Assembly (NCBI RefSeq): GCF_000002875.2
Contig: NC_009397.2
Location: 64,501-128,500 of the forward strand
From: Leishmania infantum JPCM5
Taxonomy: Eukaryota > Euglenozoa > Kinetoplastea > Trypanosomatida > Trypanosomatidae
Length of the DNA: 64,000 nt
Direction of reading: 5' to 3'
Shown here: piece after piece, positions 10,156 to 21,005 of the stretch
How positions within the stretch are numbered: the stretch's first letter is position 1
How the letters are laid out: every line of letters begins with the position of its first letter
Translations under genes and position numbers: made by a program
Notes under the pieces: generated by a model
The model's input: the letters and a program-made list of their open reading frames with translations, nothing else
Told to the model about the DNA's origin: nothing
Databases searched by the model: none

Positions 10156-11858
10156 GCGGCACGCACGGGTGGTTCGCGGCGCTGCATTGCTCGCCGTCGC
10201 GCCTACACCCACACGCACGCGCGAGTGGCACCGCACACTTTCGATCGTTTCACCCGCTTGCCGCCTTCTCGTTCACCTGTGCTCCTCTTCGGTAGGCGGA
10301 CGTGCGTGGGCGTGGGCGCAAAGGCTGCACACCGCACAGCGCACACGCGCCGGGATACCGACGCGCACGGATACAGCGCTTCTGGGTATGCGCAGCGCGT
10401 CGCTGTCGCATCCACGTCTGCTCAGCAGGCGCACACACATCCACATGCACATGCACAGACGGCAGGCCAAAGGTGAAGGAAATTAAAGGTGGAATGGGTG
10501 CGCACGCCGAGCACAGCAGCCGAAGCAGCGTGGGCCAAACGGCGAAGCGAAAGGGAGCGGATCAGCCCGCGAGAGTCGACCCGCCCGTTCATTGAGTGAG
10601 GAAGAGCACAAGAGGGACGAGAGGGCAGGTGATGTTGTGGGCAGAATAGTGATGGACAACGAGAGAGGGGCACAGGAGATGTGGAGAGGGGATGCGATGA
10701 GAGCAGCAACTCCGCGCCCGCCCGCCCATCCAGCCATGCGGCTAGGCGCATTGGTTGAAGGAGAAGGGGTGAAGAGAAGGGCAACAACTATGGAGGCGGC
10801 CGCGGCGGAGTTGCAGAAGCGTATCGCTCCATCCTCCCCCACCATCACCAGTTCACCGCGCCAACCCAGCCCGTCCCGCCCCCTCCTCTTACCCTTCTAA
10901 CGAGTGGCGGCCGATGATAGCGTCAACGAAACACGCGGCACACGGCGGATAGGTCTGAGGGATGGAGAGAGGTGTTGCGGAAGAGGCACGGAAGTAGAAA
11001 CGGGTGTACCCCCTCCCCTCCTCCTTACTTGGTGGAGCGGGGGCAGTTCGTGTCGATCCGCTCCTGCCGCCTGCCCTTCACCATGGTGCGCGCATGTGTA
11101 GCAATGTCTGCTGTGGGTGGTGATGTCTTGTGGCTAGCGGACATTTGCGCAGCTCTGTATGCAGATGGGCGGAGGTCAGAGAAGCGGCCGACTCATGATC
11201 TTCAACGCCACACAACCTCCCTTCAACACATACACAGAGACATCAGAAAACGCGCGTTCACAAAGGAAGAGGTCTCAGAGACCCGAAAGGGGCCGGGAGC
11301 GACCACAACAACGGCAGCGACAGCGACCAGCCCGAACCAGCGAGCCGCAGAGAGGGCCAAGAGGGGAAGGAGGCAAAAACAGCAGAGAGAAGCGAGTAGG
11401 AGAAAGCCGTGACGGCACCTCCTCTCTCTGGGGAGGTGACTAATATACATCCAGGGGTGGAGAGCGGCAAGCAGTGGGGAGCGGGGGGAGGAAGGAGAAG
11501 TAACGGTGTACACACGGAAGCACAACTCGTAGCGAGCCTGCACCGTCACGCATCCGTCAGCCTCGTCCTCTTGCGCCACTTCTCCACCGCCTCCATTGAC
11601 ATCTCGCCTCTAGCCGGTCCCTCGGTGCTCAAGCACGTTACATGCAGTTGTGTGCGTGCTTGCACAAGCTCACAACGGAAAAGGGTAGCAGCGCACACAG
11701 TGAAGAAGAGGCAGCGGCTGGACGGAGGCGCTGCCGGGGCGGCGAAGAGCACCTCGCACAAGTCTGTCGAAAGGGAGAAGAGCCGATGACAGAGCGCAAC
11801 CAAAGGCGGCAGGTGGCACATCATGCGCATACACTCGCACATCAACACCGAGCGCCAC
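10156..11858. other. Intergenic/UTR region upstream of the RING gene
   Basis: No supportable gene. It includes the RING gene 5' UTR and the 3' UTR of the coiled-coil gene. Several GC-rich open frames on both strands are low-complexity and lack motifs. Confidence 0.6.
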
Positions 11859-12782
11859 TCAGCCCGCCTTTGCTACCGCCGCCTGTTGTGCGGCTGCGGC
11901 TGCTACCTGCTGCGCCGCCACTTGGCGCTGCTGCTCCTGATGCTGCATGATGATGTTCTGGAAGTCCTCTAGGCAGTCGCAGATGACGTGTAGCTGGTGC
12001 AGCACGTTGCTGTGCAGTGTCTCTACCTTGCCGCGACCCGAGTAGTCGCGCACCCATGACACGCAGCGGTCGTATAGGTTCGCGGTGGCCATGCTGACGT
12101 GGCTCACTGTGCGCGTCGTCGAGCTCTTCTGCTTGATCATGCGGTCCAGTTTGTCCTGCTTTGCCTTGATGGCCTTCTGGAGTGACTCGAAAGACATCTG
12201 CATCTCGTTCAGTTGGTTCTGGAGGGCGATGTTCTCCGTGCCGCGGCGCTGGCGTGCCAGGTTGAGGGAGCTGCGTGTGCGCAGGAGATCCTCCTCGAGT
12301 TGTGTCTTGCGCGCCTGCAGGACGCTGGTGTTGTCGCACAGTGTCATCCAACGCTTCATGATGTCGCGCGGTTCCTGGTACTCGTCGCCGTCGTTGCGGG
12401 AGAGCACCTCCTCCAAGAACGTTTGGTACTTCTCGATGTCCTCGTACTGCGTCTTCATCTCATCCCGCTTCTGCTCCAGCCCCTGCAGGCGCTGCGTAAG
12501 CTGGGCAATATACGCCTCCCGCTCCTTGCGCTGCTTCTCTTCGATGGCGACCTTCTTCATGGCACGACTACGCTTGATTTCGTTCTCCTGTATGAACTTG
12601 TAGTACTGCACGAGCGTGTCTTGCAGCTCTGCCCGGTCGGCAGCCAACTGCGCCTCCCCCTCCTTCACCTGTGCCATGCGTCTGTTGTACTCCTCGCGCT
12701 TCGCCTCTAGCTCGCGCTGCACATCGATCTCCGCACGTCGCAGCTTCGTGGCGGCGGTGATGCTGTCGAGCGCACTAGACAT
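11859..12782 (-). CDS. CCDC42/CFAP73-like flagellar coiled-coil protein (DUF4200 type)
   Basis: 307 aa; the ATG is at 12780-12782. Nearly the whole protein is charged heptad coiled coil. Residues ~15-130 show the DUF4200 pattern: an early KREEYNRRM block, then LVQYYKFIQENEIKRSRA (compare the L-x-KFL-x-EN-x-KR-x-RA block of CCDC42/CFAP73), then a long Lys/Glu helix. Later come YQTFLEEVL and the IMKRWMTLCDNTSVL segment that separates the two coiled halves in this family, and the C-terminus is Ala/Gln-rich. CFAP73 (Chlamydomonas MIA2) is part of the axonemal MIA complex that modulates inner-arm dynein, and CCDC42 acts in sperm tail formation. Trypanosomatids are flagellated, so an axonemal role is likely. 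Which member of the family it is remains open. Confidence 0.8.
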   Translation of the reverse strand: MSSALDSITAATKLRRAEIDVQRELEAKREEYNRRMAQVKEGEAQLAADRAELQDTLVQYYKFIQENEIKRSRAMKKVAIEEKQRKEREAYIAQLTQRLQGLEQKRDEMKTQYEDIEKYQTFLEEVLSRNDGDEYQEPRDIMKRWMTLCDNTSVLQARKTQLEEDLLRTRSSLNLARQRRGTENIALQNQLNEMQMSFESLQKAIKAKQDKLDRMIKQKSSTTRTVSHVSMATANLYDRCVSWVRDYSGRGKVETLHSNVLHQLHVICDCLEDFQNIIMQHQEQQRQVAAQQVAAAAAQQAAVAKAG

Positions 12783-15287
12783 TCTCGGTGTCTGTCGGTG
12801 TGTGCGTGTGCGTGTGTGTGTGCGTGTGTGTGTGCGTGCCTGTCTGTGTATGTGGTGATGGGAGGGTGGTTGCCCCCCGAGTACCCATCCGCTTGTGGTG
12901 CTACACACAGGCGTGCATGTGCGCATGTGCGTGTTTTGAAAGAAGGGGAAAGGGAGACGTGGAGCATCGGCTGTGCGACGGTGGCGTGTACGTGTACGTG
13001 GCTCACATCGAACAGGTGCGCACGTACACTTGCGCAGAGAGAAAGAGACAGGCATGCGTGCATGGCCACGCAGCGTGCCACATACACACACACGGGTGTG
13101 GTCACTGCCCTACCACACCCGCCATGGCATCCGTCATCCTCAAGTCCCATTCGTCAGAGGCGGGGAGTCTAGTGCCCACGATGAATGGCTTCGCGCGAGC
13201 CGACACACGAAAAACAATAAGGAAAAGAAAAGCTTCTGTGATACGCTTCGCAGCTGTGCCGCTCGCTACCTAAGTCGCGAAGCTGCAGGGGTGCCTGCAA
13301 GAGCCCTGCAGAACTACTTGGCCACATGCTGGCCTGATGTCTCGAGTCCTGGCCATCCATCTTTCCTTTCAGAGAGCATCGACGGAAAGGGGGAGGATGA
13401 AAAGAGCGGGCACACGCACGGCTCAGCATGCAGAGGGAGGATGGGGCTCTCTCGCCCGGGATTTACTTCGGTGCTCCCTGAGGCCGCAGTCGCCTTTCGT
13501 GAGAGGATTCGCTGTGACGAAACACGGATCACCTCATCGTAATCCTGCAACAGATTTTGCTCCTCCGACAGCCGTTCTGTGGCCTCCCTCCGGCCCTCGC
13601 GCAGCGGGGTAAGGGTGCCGCTCGCAAGTGCCAACGCCACGCCCTTCGCATGCGAGCAGGCGAGAGACGAGCCCGGCGCGGAGTTGCACTCCTCAAAGGT
13701 ACGCGAGTTGCGTGTCGGCAGGGTTCAGTGAGCCGGGGCGGTGTAGAGGAACACAACGTCGATGCTCCGCTCGTGAAACCAAACGGCGCGTGTACGCGCC
13801 CAGCGTGTTCAGCGCCGGGCCCACACCTACTGCTGCTCAAACCCATTCAACTGCTTTCTGCGCATGCAGGATGGGGAGGGGTGGTGATGGTCCGTCACCA
13901 AGGCGACCTTTGCCCCAACTGGGGGAGGGGGAGGGTGTTCTGCCGTGAAGCGGGCGCCTCGTGTAGGCCAAGGCTGGAGGCGAGCGGCCGCTGCCGGCCC
14001 ATCTGCTATCCGTACAGGCAGGTGATGTGCAAAGCAGTGGAAGGTCATGTGCAGGCCACAATCCTCGCTGGGCCACTGCTGTCGCGCGCATGCGCTGCGA
14101 GAGACTGATAAGCCCGGCCCCACCGCGCGGAGCTTGCGACGTGGCGCCTACGGTACGCTGGCTGAGGGTGCAGAATCGCACGCGGTCAAGACAGCGGGCA
14201 TGCTGTCCGGCGCCTTCTCCAAGATTCCCGCGATCCGATGCGACCGCAGAGCTTGTGGAAGGTACGGCGCACCCACGACCTGCTGGCCTACTGGTGGAGA
14301 GCACGAGCCCGTTAGCGCCGCTGAGCACGGCATACTGCATCGCAGCGAAGCGTCGCATGGTGCGGGAGGCAGCGACAGGAGAGTGTGTCGAATTCCAGGT
14401 GGGAGGTCTTGCCTGCATGTAGATCACCGCCCCCTCCAAACTGCGGCGCGAGAGGTACACTACCCCCACCGGTAGCGTGCCGTTCTGCTGGCGGTTCCGT
14501 GCGGCCTCGCCTTGTTGGCGATGGTGTCGTCCCTCAGGAAACGCTCCTCGAGCAGGCCGTCTCCAGACGAGTCCTCAGGAGTGGCCCCCCACCACCACCA
14601 CGTCTTCAGGGTACGCCACTTCGATGTGCCTCACCTCCATATTATTAGGGGAGTGGGGGGAGGGGGAGCGGCTATGCGCGTTCAAGAGAAGGGAGGATAG
14701 AGAGAGGAACACGCAGAGAAGGGAGGATAGCAAAGAGCGCGAGGCGCGCACGAGACATCAGTACACGCCAAAACACCTCAGCGAGAGAGCGCAGAGGAGA
14801 GGAGATCGAGGAGGCTCCAGAGGGCAGTCATCAAGCGATCTGAGCCCACAGATTCACTGATCTGCTCGACTCTTCGTGGGCAACTCCGAGAGCAGCAAAT
14901 CGCTCACCCACATCTCGGCCTACCCTACACCGTCTGAATTTGCGCCTACGTCGCTCCGTAAAGGGCCCCCTCCCCGTGCGTCTTCATGCGGTCCTCCTGA
15001 CGCTGACGCGGGTCCGTCTATGAGTTCCGCATGTGCGCCTCTGCTCTGCCGCTACTTTATGAAGTTCTGTGGCGATGATGGTGTGGTGGCGGCAGTGCTT
15101 ATGGTTTCCTTAGCGCTCTCCTTGCGTTGCTGATCGTCGCCTCGGCATCTCTTGCAATACCCCAGGCGCACGCGCAGGCACCAACGTTGTCAGTACGCAC
15201 ACATCCTTGCATGTCTCTGGCTCATCGGCGCGGACGCCACACGGTAGCGTGCATGAGCGTCCGAGTCTGCGCGTGCCCCTCGAGATA
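12783..15287. other. 2.5-kb region between the coiled-coil and ALADIN-like genes, with a decayed gene
   Basis: The 12.78-13.3 kb part holds GT-rich 5' UTR sequence of the coiled-coil gene. From 13.3 to 14.64 kb the minus strand carries protein-like fragments broken by frameshifts (separate entry). The 14.65-15.28 kb part is the 3' UTR of the ALADIN-like gene, and I see no gene there. Confidence 0.6.
13314..14640 (-). pseudogene. Decayed protein-coding gene of unknown family
   Basis: A minus-strand ATG at 14638-14640 sits just after a long pyrimidine tract (complement of 14645-14690), as for an expressed gene. Twenty-one codons later the frame ends in TGA, but sense continues in the next frame (ATPEDSSGDGLLEERF), then shifts again to VGVVYLSRRSLEGAV and SRTMRRFAAMQYAVLSGANG, and again to AGILEKAPDSM. 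Near 13.5-13.6 kb another fragment (REATERLSEEQNLLQDYDEV) looks like a helical segment. I do not recognise the family. The fragments could be one gene with several frameshifts or chance open frames in GC-rich DNA. Synteny with an intact orthologue would settle it. Confidence 0.4.
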
Positions 15288-16889
15288 CTAGCCATGATAC
15301 GAGGGAAGAAAGTGGATGGTGCCGTCTACCTCCACCGCTGCGAGGAGAGAGCCCGTCGTGCACCCTGCGAAGGACGCCATTGCAACCACCTCTATCGCCG
15401 CGACCCCGATAGGGATTAGCGAGATGGCGCCGTCCCGCAGCCCGCACCGGCACACCAGCAAGTGGTTCGTCTCTGTTTGGATCCACAGACGGCGGCGGCT
15501 GCACTCCAAGCCGGTGACACAGCCACCCACGCCGCGGTACAATCCGGTGGAGATCATCGAGACGACCTCGACACCGATGAAGGGGTTGATGCGGGCGAGC
15601 AAGACGCCCTCGAGCCTGGCGGTGCTCATAAAGTAGAGGGAAGGTCCGAGGCCCGTGGCACGAGCGACGCAGTCCACCGGGGCTGGTGTAGGCACGACAC
15701 ACGACTGGAACGCCGCGACCGACGAAGCGGCGGATGCAGATGTGGGTGAGGGCCGAATGCGCACCAGCGCCAGGGAACCGTGCTCGCACACGGTGCAGAG
15801 CAGGAACAAGTCATCGTCATCGAACACCACCTGGCCCAGGCCGCCGTCGACAGAGGGAACGACAACGGTGCCGCACGCCTGCGGCTGAAAGGGCGGCTCA
15901 TTCAACTGGAGAAAAACGAGGCGCGTGTCGCCAACGCTTGCGCAGGCGAGGGTGTTCGCGTCTTGATGCGCAAAGGCACCGGCAGTGACGGTGAAGCCAC
16001 TGCGGGCGCGATAGAACAAAGCGCGTGCGGAGACGTCCGCGTTCGCGAATGCCTTGGGAGCGGACCACGGCGCAGCAGCGGCGCTTCCTGAGGAGTCCGC
16101 AAACAGTCTCCACAGCAGCACACCGCCGCAGCACCCCACCGCCAGGACATCGCGCGACTGAGGCCTCCACTGCAACCAGCTCACCTTCGTCTGAAAGGCG
16201 TGCGTCAGTACACACATCACCCTTCCCTCGCCCACGTCGTAAACAACGACGCGCGTTGAAGCGTCGGCGCCGCCCTCTTCCACCGCTACCGCAAGCCACA
16301 TGTACGAAGGATGGAAGCTAAGTCCCGTTACACGCTCAGGCCCACCACAGCGAGACCGCCGCGCCAGTAGCAGCCGCCGTGCACCCGGTAGAGCAGTTGG
16401 GAACACGCTGCGAAGGCCCGGCAGTGCAAACGACGCCGCCTTGACGAGACAGTGGGCGAGATGCGGAATGAGATGCGGCGCAGATGCCCACAGCTGTTGA
16501 AGCCAAGAGCGACGTCCGTGGCGAGAGCGCCGGCGCGCGTCTGTCGCAGTCGCCAGCGACGGCCACCACCTCGTATTCACCTCGCCTTGGCCGTGCAGCG
16601 ACGACGATGTGAGGACAGCATCCCCGCCTGCGGACAAAGATGAGGCCGAGTTGGTGGCCCGCGTACTCCCGCTGCCGTTGCTGGAGCCATTCACGCCGTG
16701 CACTGCGCCCCACGACACGACACCATCGTTGGCACACCGCAGCAGCGGATAAACGGCGCCGCCGAGCGTGGCGTAGGCACTGAAGTCGCGAAAGCCAAAC
16801 AGCCGCCCGGCCTTCTCACCAAGCACACGCTCATCTTCTATGAGTGCCTGCGGGTCCTCCAAGAGCAACTCACGCAAAGGCTCGAACAT
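15288..16889 (-). CDS. ALADIN-like WD-repeat nucleoporin
   Basis: 533 aa from the ATG at 16887-16889; the longer frame has no earlier ATG. The first ~185 residues hold a short acidic N-terminus, a Ser/Gly-rich insertion and a basic stretch. A beta-propeller begins near 187 with VTGLSFHPSYMWLAVAVEE, followed by KVSWLQWRPQSRDVLAVGC and GGVLLWRL (about 235-262). These match ALADIN (AAAS) blades, where human has ASLAWKPLSASVLAVACQS then ILIW. The extreme C-terminus (TGSLLAAVEVDGTIHFLP) also parallels the ALADIN end. ALADIN is a peripheral nuclear pore component and is among the nucleoporins reported in trypanosomes. The middle blades are diverged and lack clear WD dipeptides, so the assignment rests on the first blades and the tail. 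Confidence 0.7.
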   Translation of the reverse strand: MFEPLRELLLEDPQALIEDERVLGEKAGRLFGFRDFSAYATLGGAVYPLLRCANDGVVSWGAVHGVNGSSNGSGSTRATNSASSLSAGGDAVLTSSSLHGQGEVNTRWWPSLATATDARRRSRHGRRSWLQQLWASAPHLIPHLAHCLVKAASFALPGLRSVFPTALPGARRLLLARRSRCGGPERVTGLSFHPSYMWLAVAVEEGGADASTRVVVYDVGEGRVMCVLTHAFQTKVSWLQWRPQSRDVLAVGCCGGVLLWRLFADSSGSAAAAPWSAPKAFANADVSARALFYRARSGFTVTAGAFAHQDANTLACASVGDTRLVFLQLNEPPFQPQACGTVVVPSVDGGLGQVVFDDDDLFLLCTVCEHGSLALVRIRPSPTSASAASSVAAFQSCVVPTPAPVDCVARATGLGPSLYFMSTARLEGVLLARINPFIGVEVVSMISTGLYRGVGGCVTGLECSRRRLWIQTETNHLLVCRCGLRDGAISLIPIGVAAIEVVAMASFAGCTTGSLLAAVEVDGTIHFLPSYHG

Positions 16890-17396
16890 GTTCTCTCTTG
16901 AACTCTGCGTGCTTTCCTTCACGCAGGTGCGTGTAAGTCGTCAAGGGTGAGAGAGGGCAGAAGAAGGGGAGAAGTGGAATGAGGATGGGCAGGGCCATGG
17001 AACACACGCACAGGCACAGTAAAACACGCAGACTCGTACTCCGTGAAAACTGTCCACGAGACGAGATGGCCGGAGCAGAGCAGAGAGACAGAAAAGCACG
17101 GCACTACTCAGAGTGTCGACTTTAACGACTTCATGAGGAGGGCCCTGAGAGAAAAAAAGTCGGCATTAGAGTGACGAGGGGGCAGTCTGCCTGCCGCCGC
17201 TTCGCGTAGGTATGTCTGTGTGTGTATGTGTGCGTGTGTGTTTGGGGGGGAGGGGGGGTCTGCTTCATGTTGGATGTGTTGTGCGTGTACGCCGGGTGCT
17301 GGGTGTACACCGACAGCCCAGTCTGCTTAGCCTCTTATCACACAGAGGAGCACGGCACGCTGTAACGAAACGGAGAAAGAGGGAAGGAAGGGTTGG
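16890..17396. other. Intergenic/UTR region between NAA10 and the ALADIN-like gene
   Basis: About 500 bases with no gene seen. The minus strand shows pyrimidine-rich stretches (complement of 16945-16975) that could serve splicing of the ALADIN-like mRNA. A GT-rich run lies near 17215-17245. Confidence 0.55.
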
Positions 17397-18179
17397 CTAC
17401 TTCTGTCGCCCGCTGCCTCTCTTCCCGCCGCTGCCGCTGCTGTTGCCGCTCTTGCCTTTTCCGCCAGCACCACCACCCGCGACCCTGCCCTTGCCGCCCG
17501 TCTCCAGCCCCAGCAGCTCGGCCATCGCCGCCTCCCGCTCCTTCGCGGAGATCTCCTTCGCGGCCTTATCGTTGCCCCTCTTGCCATTCTTGTCCCCGCC
17601 GCGTCCGCCGGACGCCGGCGACGACGCGCCAGCCGCGGCCGGGCTGCCTTCCAACTCACCAGGCACCGCCTTGCGGATCAGCCGCTTGTGATCGTCGACG
17701 TAGGAGCCGGGATTCGCCTGGTGAAAGAAGCTCTTCATGTGATACGCGTCCTCCTCGTCCATGTAGTACTTTTCCTCTACGCCGACGCAGCGAAAGCCGA
17801 GGGTGTCCTGATAGAGGTGCAGCGCGGCGTCGTTCGTCTTGCGCACATGCAGAGAGCAGTAGTGAGCGCCGTACTCGGCGTCCATCTCCTTCATAGTCGC
17901 CCGCATCACGCGCGACGCGATGCCGAGCTTGCGATGCGACCGCAGCACGGCCAAGGACGTGATGTGGCCATGCTTTTTATCCGGCACCTCCTCATCGTCC
18001 ATCTTGCCTAGAGCATAGCCAACGGTGTTGCGGTTGTAATCTTGCTGCACGTAGAGCAGCTGCGGCCATGACAGGAGATGGTAGTAGTAGTACCGCAGGT
18101 TGTAGTTCTCCGGAAGGCAACGGAGATTGCTGTGCTGCATCTCGTACATGTCCTCCATGGTGGCGCGACGGAGCTGCAT
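17397..18179 (-). CDS. NAA10: N-terminal acetyltransferase NatA catalytic subunit (NAA10/ARD1)
   Basis: 260 aa from the ATG at 18177-18179. The first 150 residues follow NAA10 closely: MQLRRATMEDMYEMQHSNL, CLPENY (21-26), the YYYYHLLSWPQ block, GHITSLAVLRSHRKLGIAS (71-89) with the acetyl-CoA loop RKLGIA, and SLHVRKTNDAALHLY. The tail from about residue 180 is Gly/Lys/Ser-rich and typical of NAA10 C-termini. NatA acetylates Ser, Ala, Thr and Gly N-termini co-translationally together with the NAA15 scaffold. This is the last minus-strand gene before the strand switch, so it is probably the first gene transcribed in its polycistron. Earlier in-frame sequence is pyrimidine-derived and not homologous. 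Confidence 0.95.
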   Translation of the reverse strand: MQLRRATMEDMYEMQHSNLRCLPENYNLRYYYYHLLSWPQLLYVQQDYNRNTVGYALGKMDDEEVPDKKHGHITSLAVLRSHRKLGIASRVMRATMKEMDAEYGAHYCSLHVRKTNDAALHLYQDTLGFRCVGVEEKYYMDEEDAYHMKSFFHQANPGSYVDDHKRLIRKAVPGELEGSPAAAGASSPASGGRGGDKNGKRGNDKAAKEISAKEREAAMAELLGLETGGKGRVAGGGAGGKGKSGNSSGSGGKRGSGRQK

Positions 18180-18887
18180 GATGGCAGTGGGTCTGGTGTG
18201 GGTGTGTGCGCAGAAAGAGGTGGGGGGGGGGAGTAACACTGATAGAAAGGGTGCACAGTCAGGAGAGAGAAACTCCAGGTCGGCAAAGAAGCGCGTGTGT
18301 GGGCGTGGGTATCGATGTCCGTTAGAAGTCCGCATGGGAAGTGCATAAGGCACCAGAGAGAAGAGGAGAAGGCAGTGGAAGGTCACTCTCATGAACAGGC
18401 CTGAGGCGCGGCTTCACAGGCGCGCAACACGCCCACGCCGACGCACCACACGCGCACATGCTTCACTCTCGCGTCGGTGCTGAGCAGACGTGGAGAGGGC
18501 ACGCCTATGAAGAGCAGGAATGTCCGAGTCTCTTGCGCCTGCAGTGGAGAGATTCAACAACACTAGCGATGGCACGGTCGGCATCAGCGGCAGCAGCGCA
18601 AGGGTCACCATCACCACTGCCTCTCCGTCTTCGGTGCGGCCCCGGTTTAGCCCACCACTCCCTTTGCGTGGATGTGGCTCCATTCCTTCGCATGCAAGTC
18701 CACGCGCACGGCGACTGAGTGCCTCTACGCCGCCTCCATCTCGCGTTCGAAGAGAAAAGGTGCCACAGTGCGCCTAACCTGCATGCTGCATCGCACACAC
18801 ACATCGGCATACGGGCGCACACGAGCTGCATCTGCTGGGCACCATCGTCATCGACTTCAGCATTTTCGAGGCGTCCGTATTCCACCC

Positions 18888-21005
18888 GCGAACAATCCAG
18901 CAAACGGATACGCATGCACAACCACACAGCCACCAATCGCCTGCCGCCGCGGCACTGCCGCTAACGCCTGGCCGTCATGGGACAAGCCGTCCTGCCACCG
19001 AATCGGGTCATGCGCCTATCAAGCTCTTCCTGCCCTTCCTTGCCCCCTCATCGGGTACGCGCTGCGCGGCGAACTCCACACGGACCTGGCTGCACTGCAT
19101 GTCTTGATCCCAGCGGGCCGCGTCCAGGGTCCTGCGCTCGAGGGCGGAGGCGGCAGGCGTCTGCCGTGCGGATGAAGGGGGATGTCGGCCTGGCATCTGC
19201 GACCGGAGACCAGGCCCGCGATCCGTGCAGCTGGCGTCGGCGCCTCTGGCGTTGCCGATTTTGCAAGCTCGTCAGCTTCGCCACGGTGCTCTCATCCTCA
19301 ACGGCCAAAGGCAAACGGAAATGAGAGGTGCACGCGACGGGCTAGCAGCGCCGGCATCTGCACCCCAACACGCCGCAACACCTCACCCCCGCCGTTTTAG
19401 GGCCCGCGCCGAGCGCCATGGGGAGAAAGACCGAGTCCGGAGCAGCAACGGCCATTAGCTTTTCGCGCCTGAGCTCATCGAGCTGTCGCCGTTGCAGCTC
19501 AAGCTCCAGACCCACTGCTTGACACTCAGTGCGACAACTGCGAGCAAGCTGGCCGCGGCCTGCCGCTGCCGCGCCTGCGGGCATACTGTTGCAATAAGGC
19601 GTCGCGGCCGCTCCTGGCAGGATGCCTGTCTGTACCGCGCCATCCTCCCACAGCGAGCATGGGCGCTTCGCGAGGCGAGAGGGTCGCTGCCTGCATGCCG
19701 CTGCTTTATCCTCGACGGGAGTGTCCGCACACAGCCCGCGAGGGAGAGAGATGCGAGACCACACGCGAACGCTGCGCATGGGCGATGCGTGTGCGTGCGG
19801 TGCCCCGAAAGGGCCCACGCCGGTATAGCCGCTCGAGAACTGCCGACGCGCCGTGGCCACACCGCCATCCGACGCACACACACACACACCGCATCGAATA
19901 TGCAAGGTGGCCTCCTCGCGTCGGCGCGGGGGGATGCAGGCGGATGCGGCGCAGCAGCGCCACGTTGTCGAGGGACAGTGTGCCCCCGCCTCTCTCGTTG
20001 GATTCCCGTTGCCTGCGTGTCGCGAGGGGGGGTGCCCGCGATGACTGCGGCCGCGTTCGCGTGAAAGCCCCCAAAGGCCCCCCAGCAGTTTCGGCGAGCT
20101 CCGTTCGTCCACGCGCCGGCGCCATAGAGCAGCCTTTGTTCGAGCAGCGCCACCTGGGGGAACCGGGGCGGGTCCTTCGGCGGGCCCCGCCCCCGCCCCG
20201 CCAAGACGAGCCGCGGCCACCCCCCCATAGCCGCGGCGACGCCGTGGCCAATGCCGCGCACTTGGCAAAAGCCCAGGCCCGGAAGGCGAGGGCAGCGACC
20301 CTTTTCCAAGCGCGTTGGTGCGGCGGGGAGTTGCGGTTGGTTGCGGCGCCGCGCGCCAAGGCGGGTGCACATCCTTTTTTGGGGGGCACCCAGAGCCCCA
20401 CTAAGCGCCCCGCCCCCAGAGGGCGTATGGCAGCGCGGCCGGCGCGACGCCCTTGTCTGCGGAGGGCGCGGGGGCGCGAGCGTATCAGCTAAGAAGGCGT
20501 GGCGCAGCCCGGGTGCACTGTTCCCCCACCCCCCGCACCCAGCGAGCCCGCCATAGAGGTGGGGGGAAGAGGGCCCTGGGCAGACCCCTGTGGAGCAACG
20601 CATGCAAGCCCGGGCCTCTTCTGGAAGCGGCCGCGGGCGCAACCACCGTCTGAGAGCCCGTTGGCTCAGCGGGCGCGGCGCGGGTCTACACAGTACCTCC
20701 TTAGCGCCGCAATGGTAGCGCCGCGACCTGCCGAGCCACGCGTGCAGGCATAGAGCTCACAAACGCTGCGCATGTCTTGGTGTCTGCCTGGTGCCGGGCT
20801 GCTTTGTGGAGGGGCAAGCCCGGGGAGACCTACGGTGGAGCGGTGGGGACGGAAGCCGTGGCGGTGTGGTTGCAGTCTGTCTGCAACATGGCCGCCAAGC
20901 CGTCGCAGGATCATGTGCCCAAGCAGCTTGCGGATATCGGTGGCCAGCGCCACAGGGCGGCAGGACGTGGGACTATCATCGGGTCTTTGCGGCTTCGGAA
21001 AGGGA
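18888..21005 (-). mobile_element. Degenerate ingi/DIRE-type non-LTR retroelement, inverted-repeat copy A
   Basis: The whole interval recurs, reverse-complemented and almost identical, at 55533-57663. Reading leftward from 21005, the minus strand shows pieces of a non-LTR reverse transcriptase: FPKPQRPDDSPTSCRPVAL, IRKLLGHMILRRL and HGFRPHRSTV. In shifted frames it continues with LHKAARHQADTKTCAAFV, a relic of the PQGS-x-LGP box (APQGSAQGPL) and a thumb-like LLYGAGAWTNGARR. Frameshifts and stops throughout mean no functional protein. Related degenerate elements (DIREs) are known in Leishmania. It is truncated at the 5' side and has no visible poly(A) tail. The extent given is the shared repeat, which may include non-element sequence. 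Confidence 0.75.

Noticed and set aside
13557..14108. 183-codon plus-strand frame
   Set aside because: Opposite to the array, no domain, overlaps the decayed minus-strand gene.
19342..20370. 342-codon minus-strand frame, and its 346-codon counterpart at 56168-57208
   Set aside because: Both are out-of-frame readings of the degenerate retroelement. The reverse-transcriptase blocks switch between frames, so the long frame reflects GC richness.
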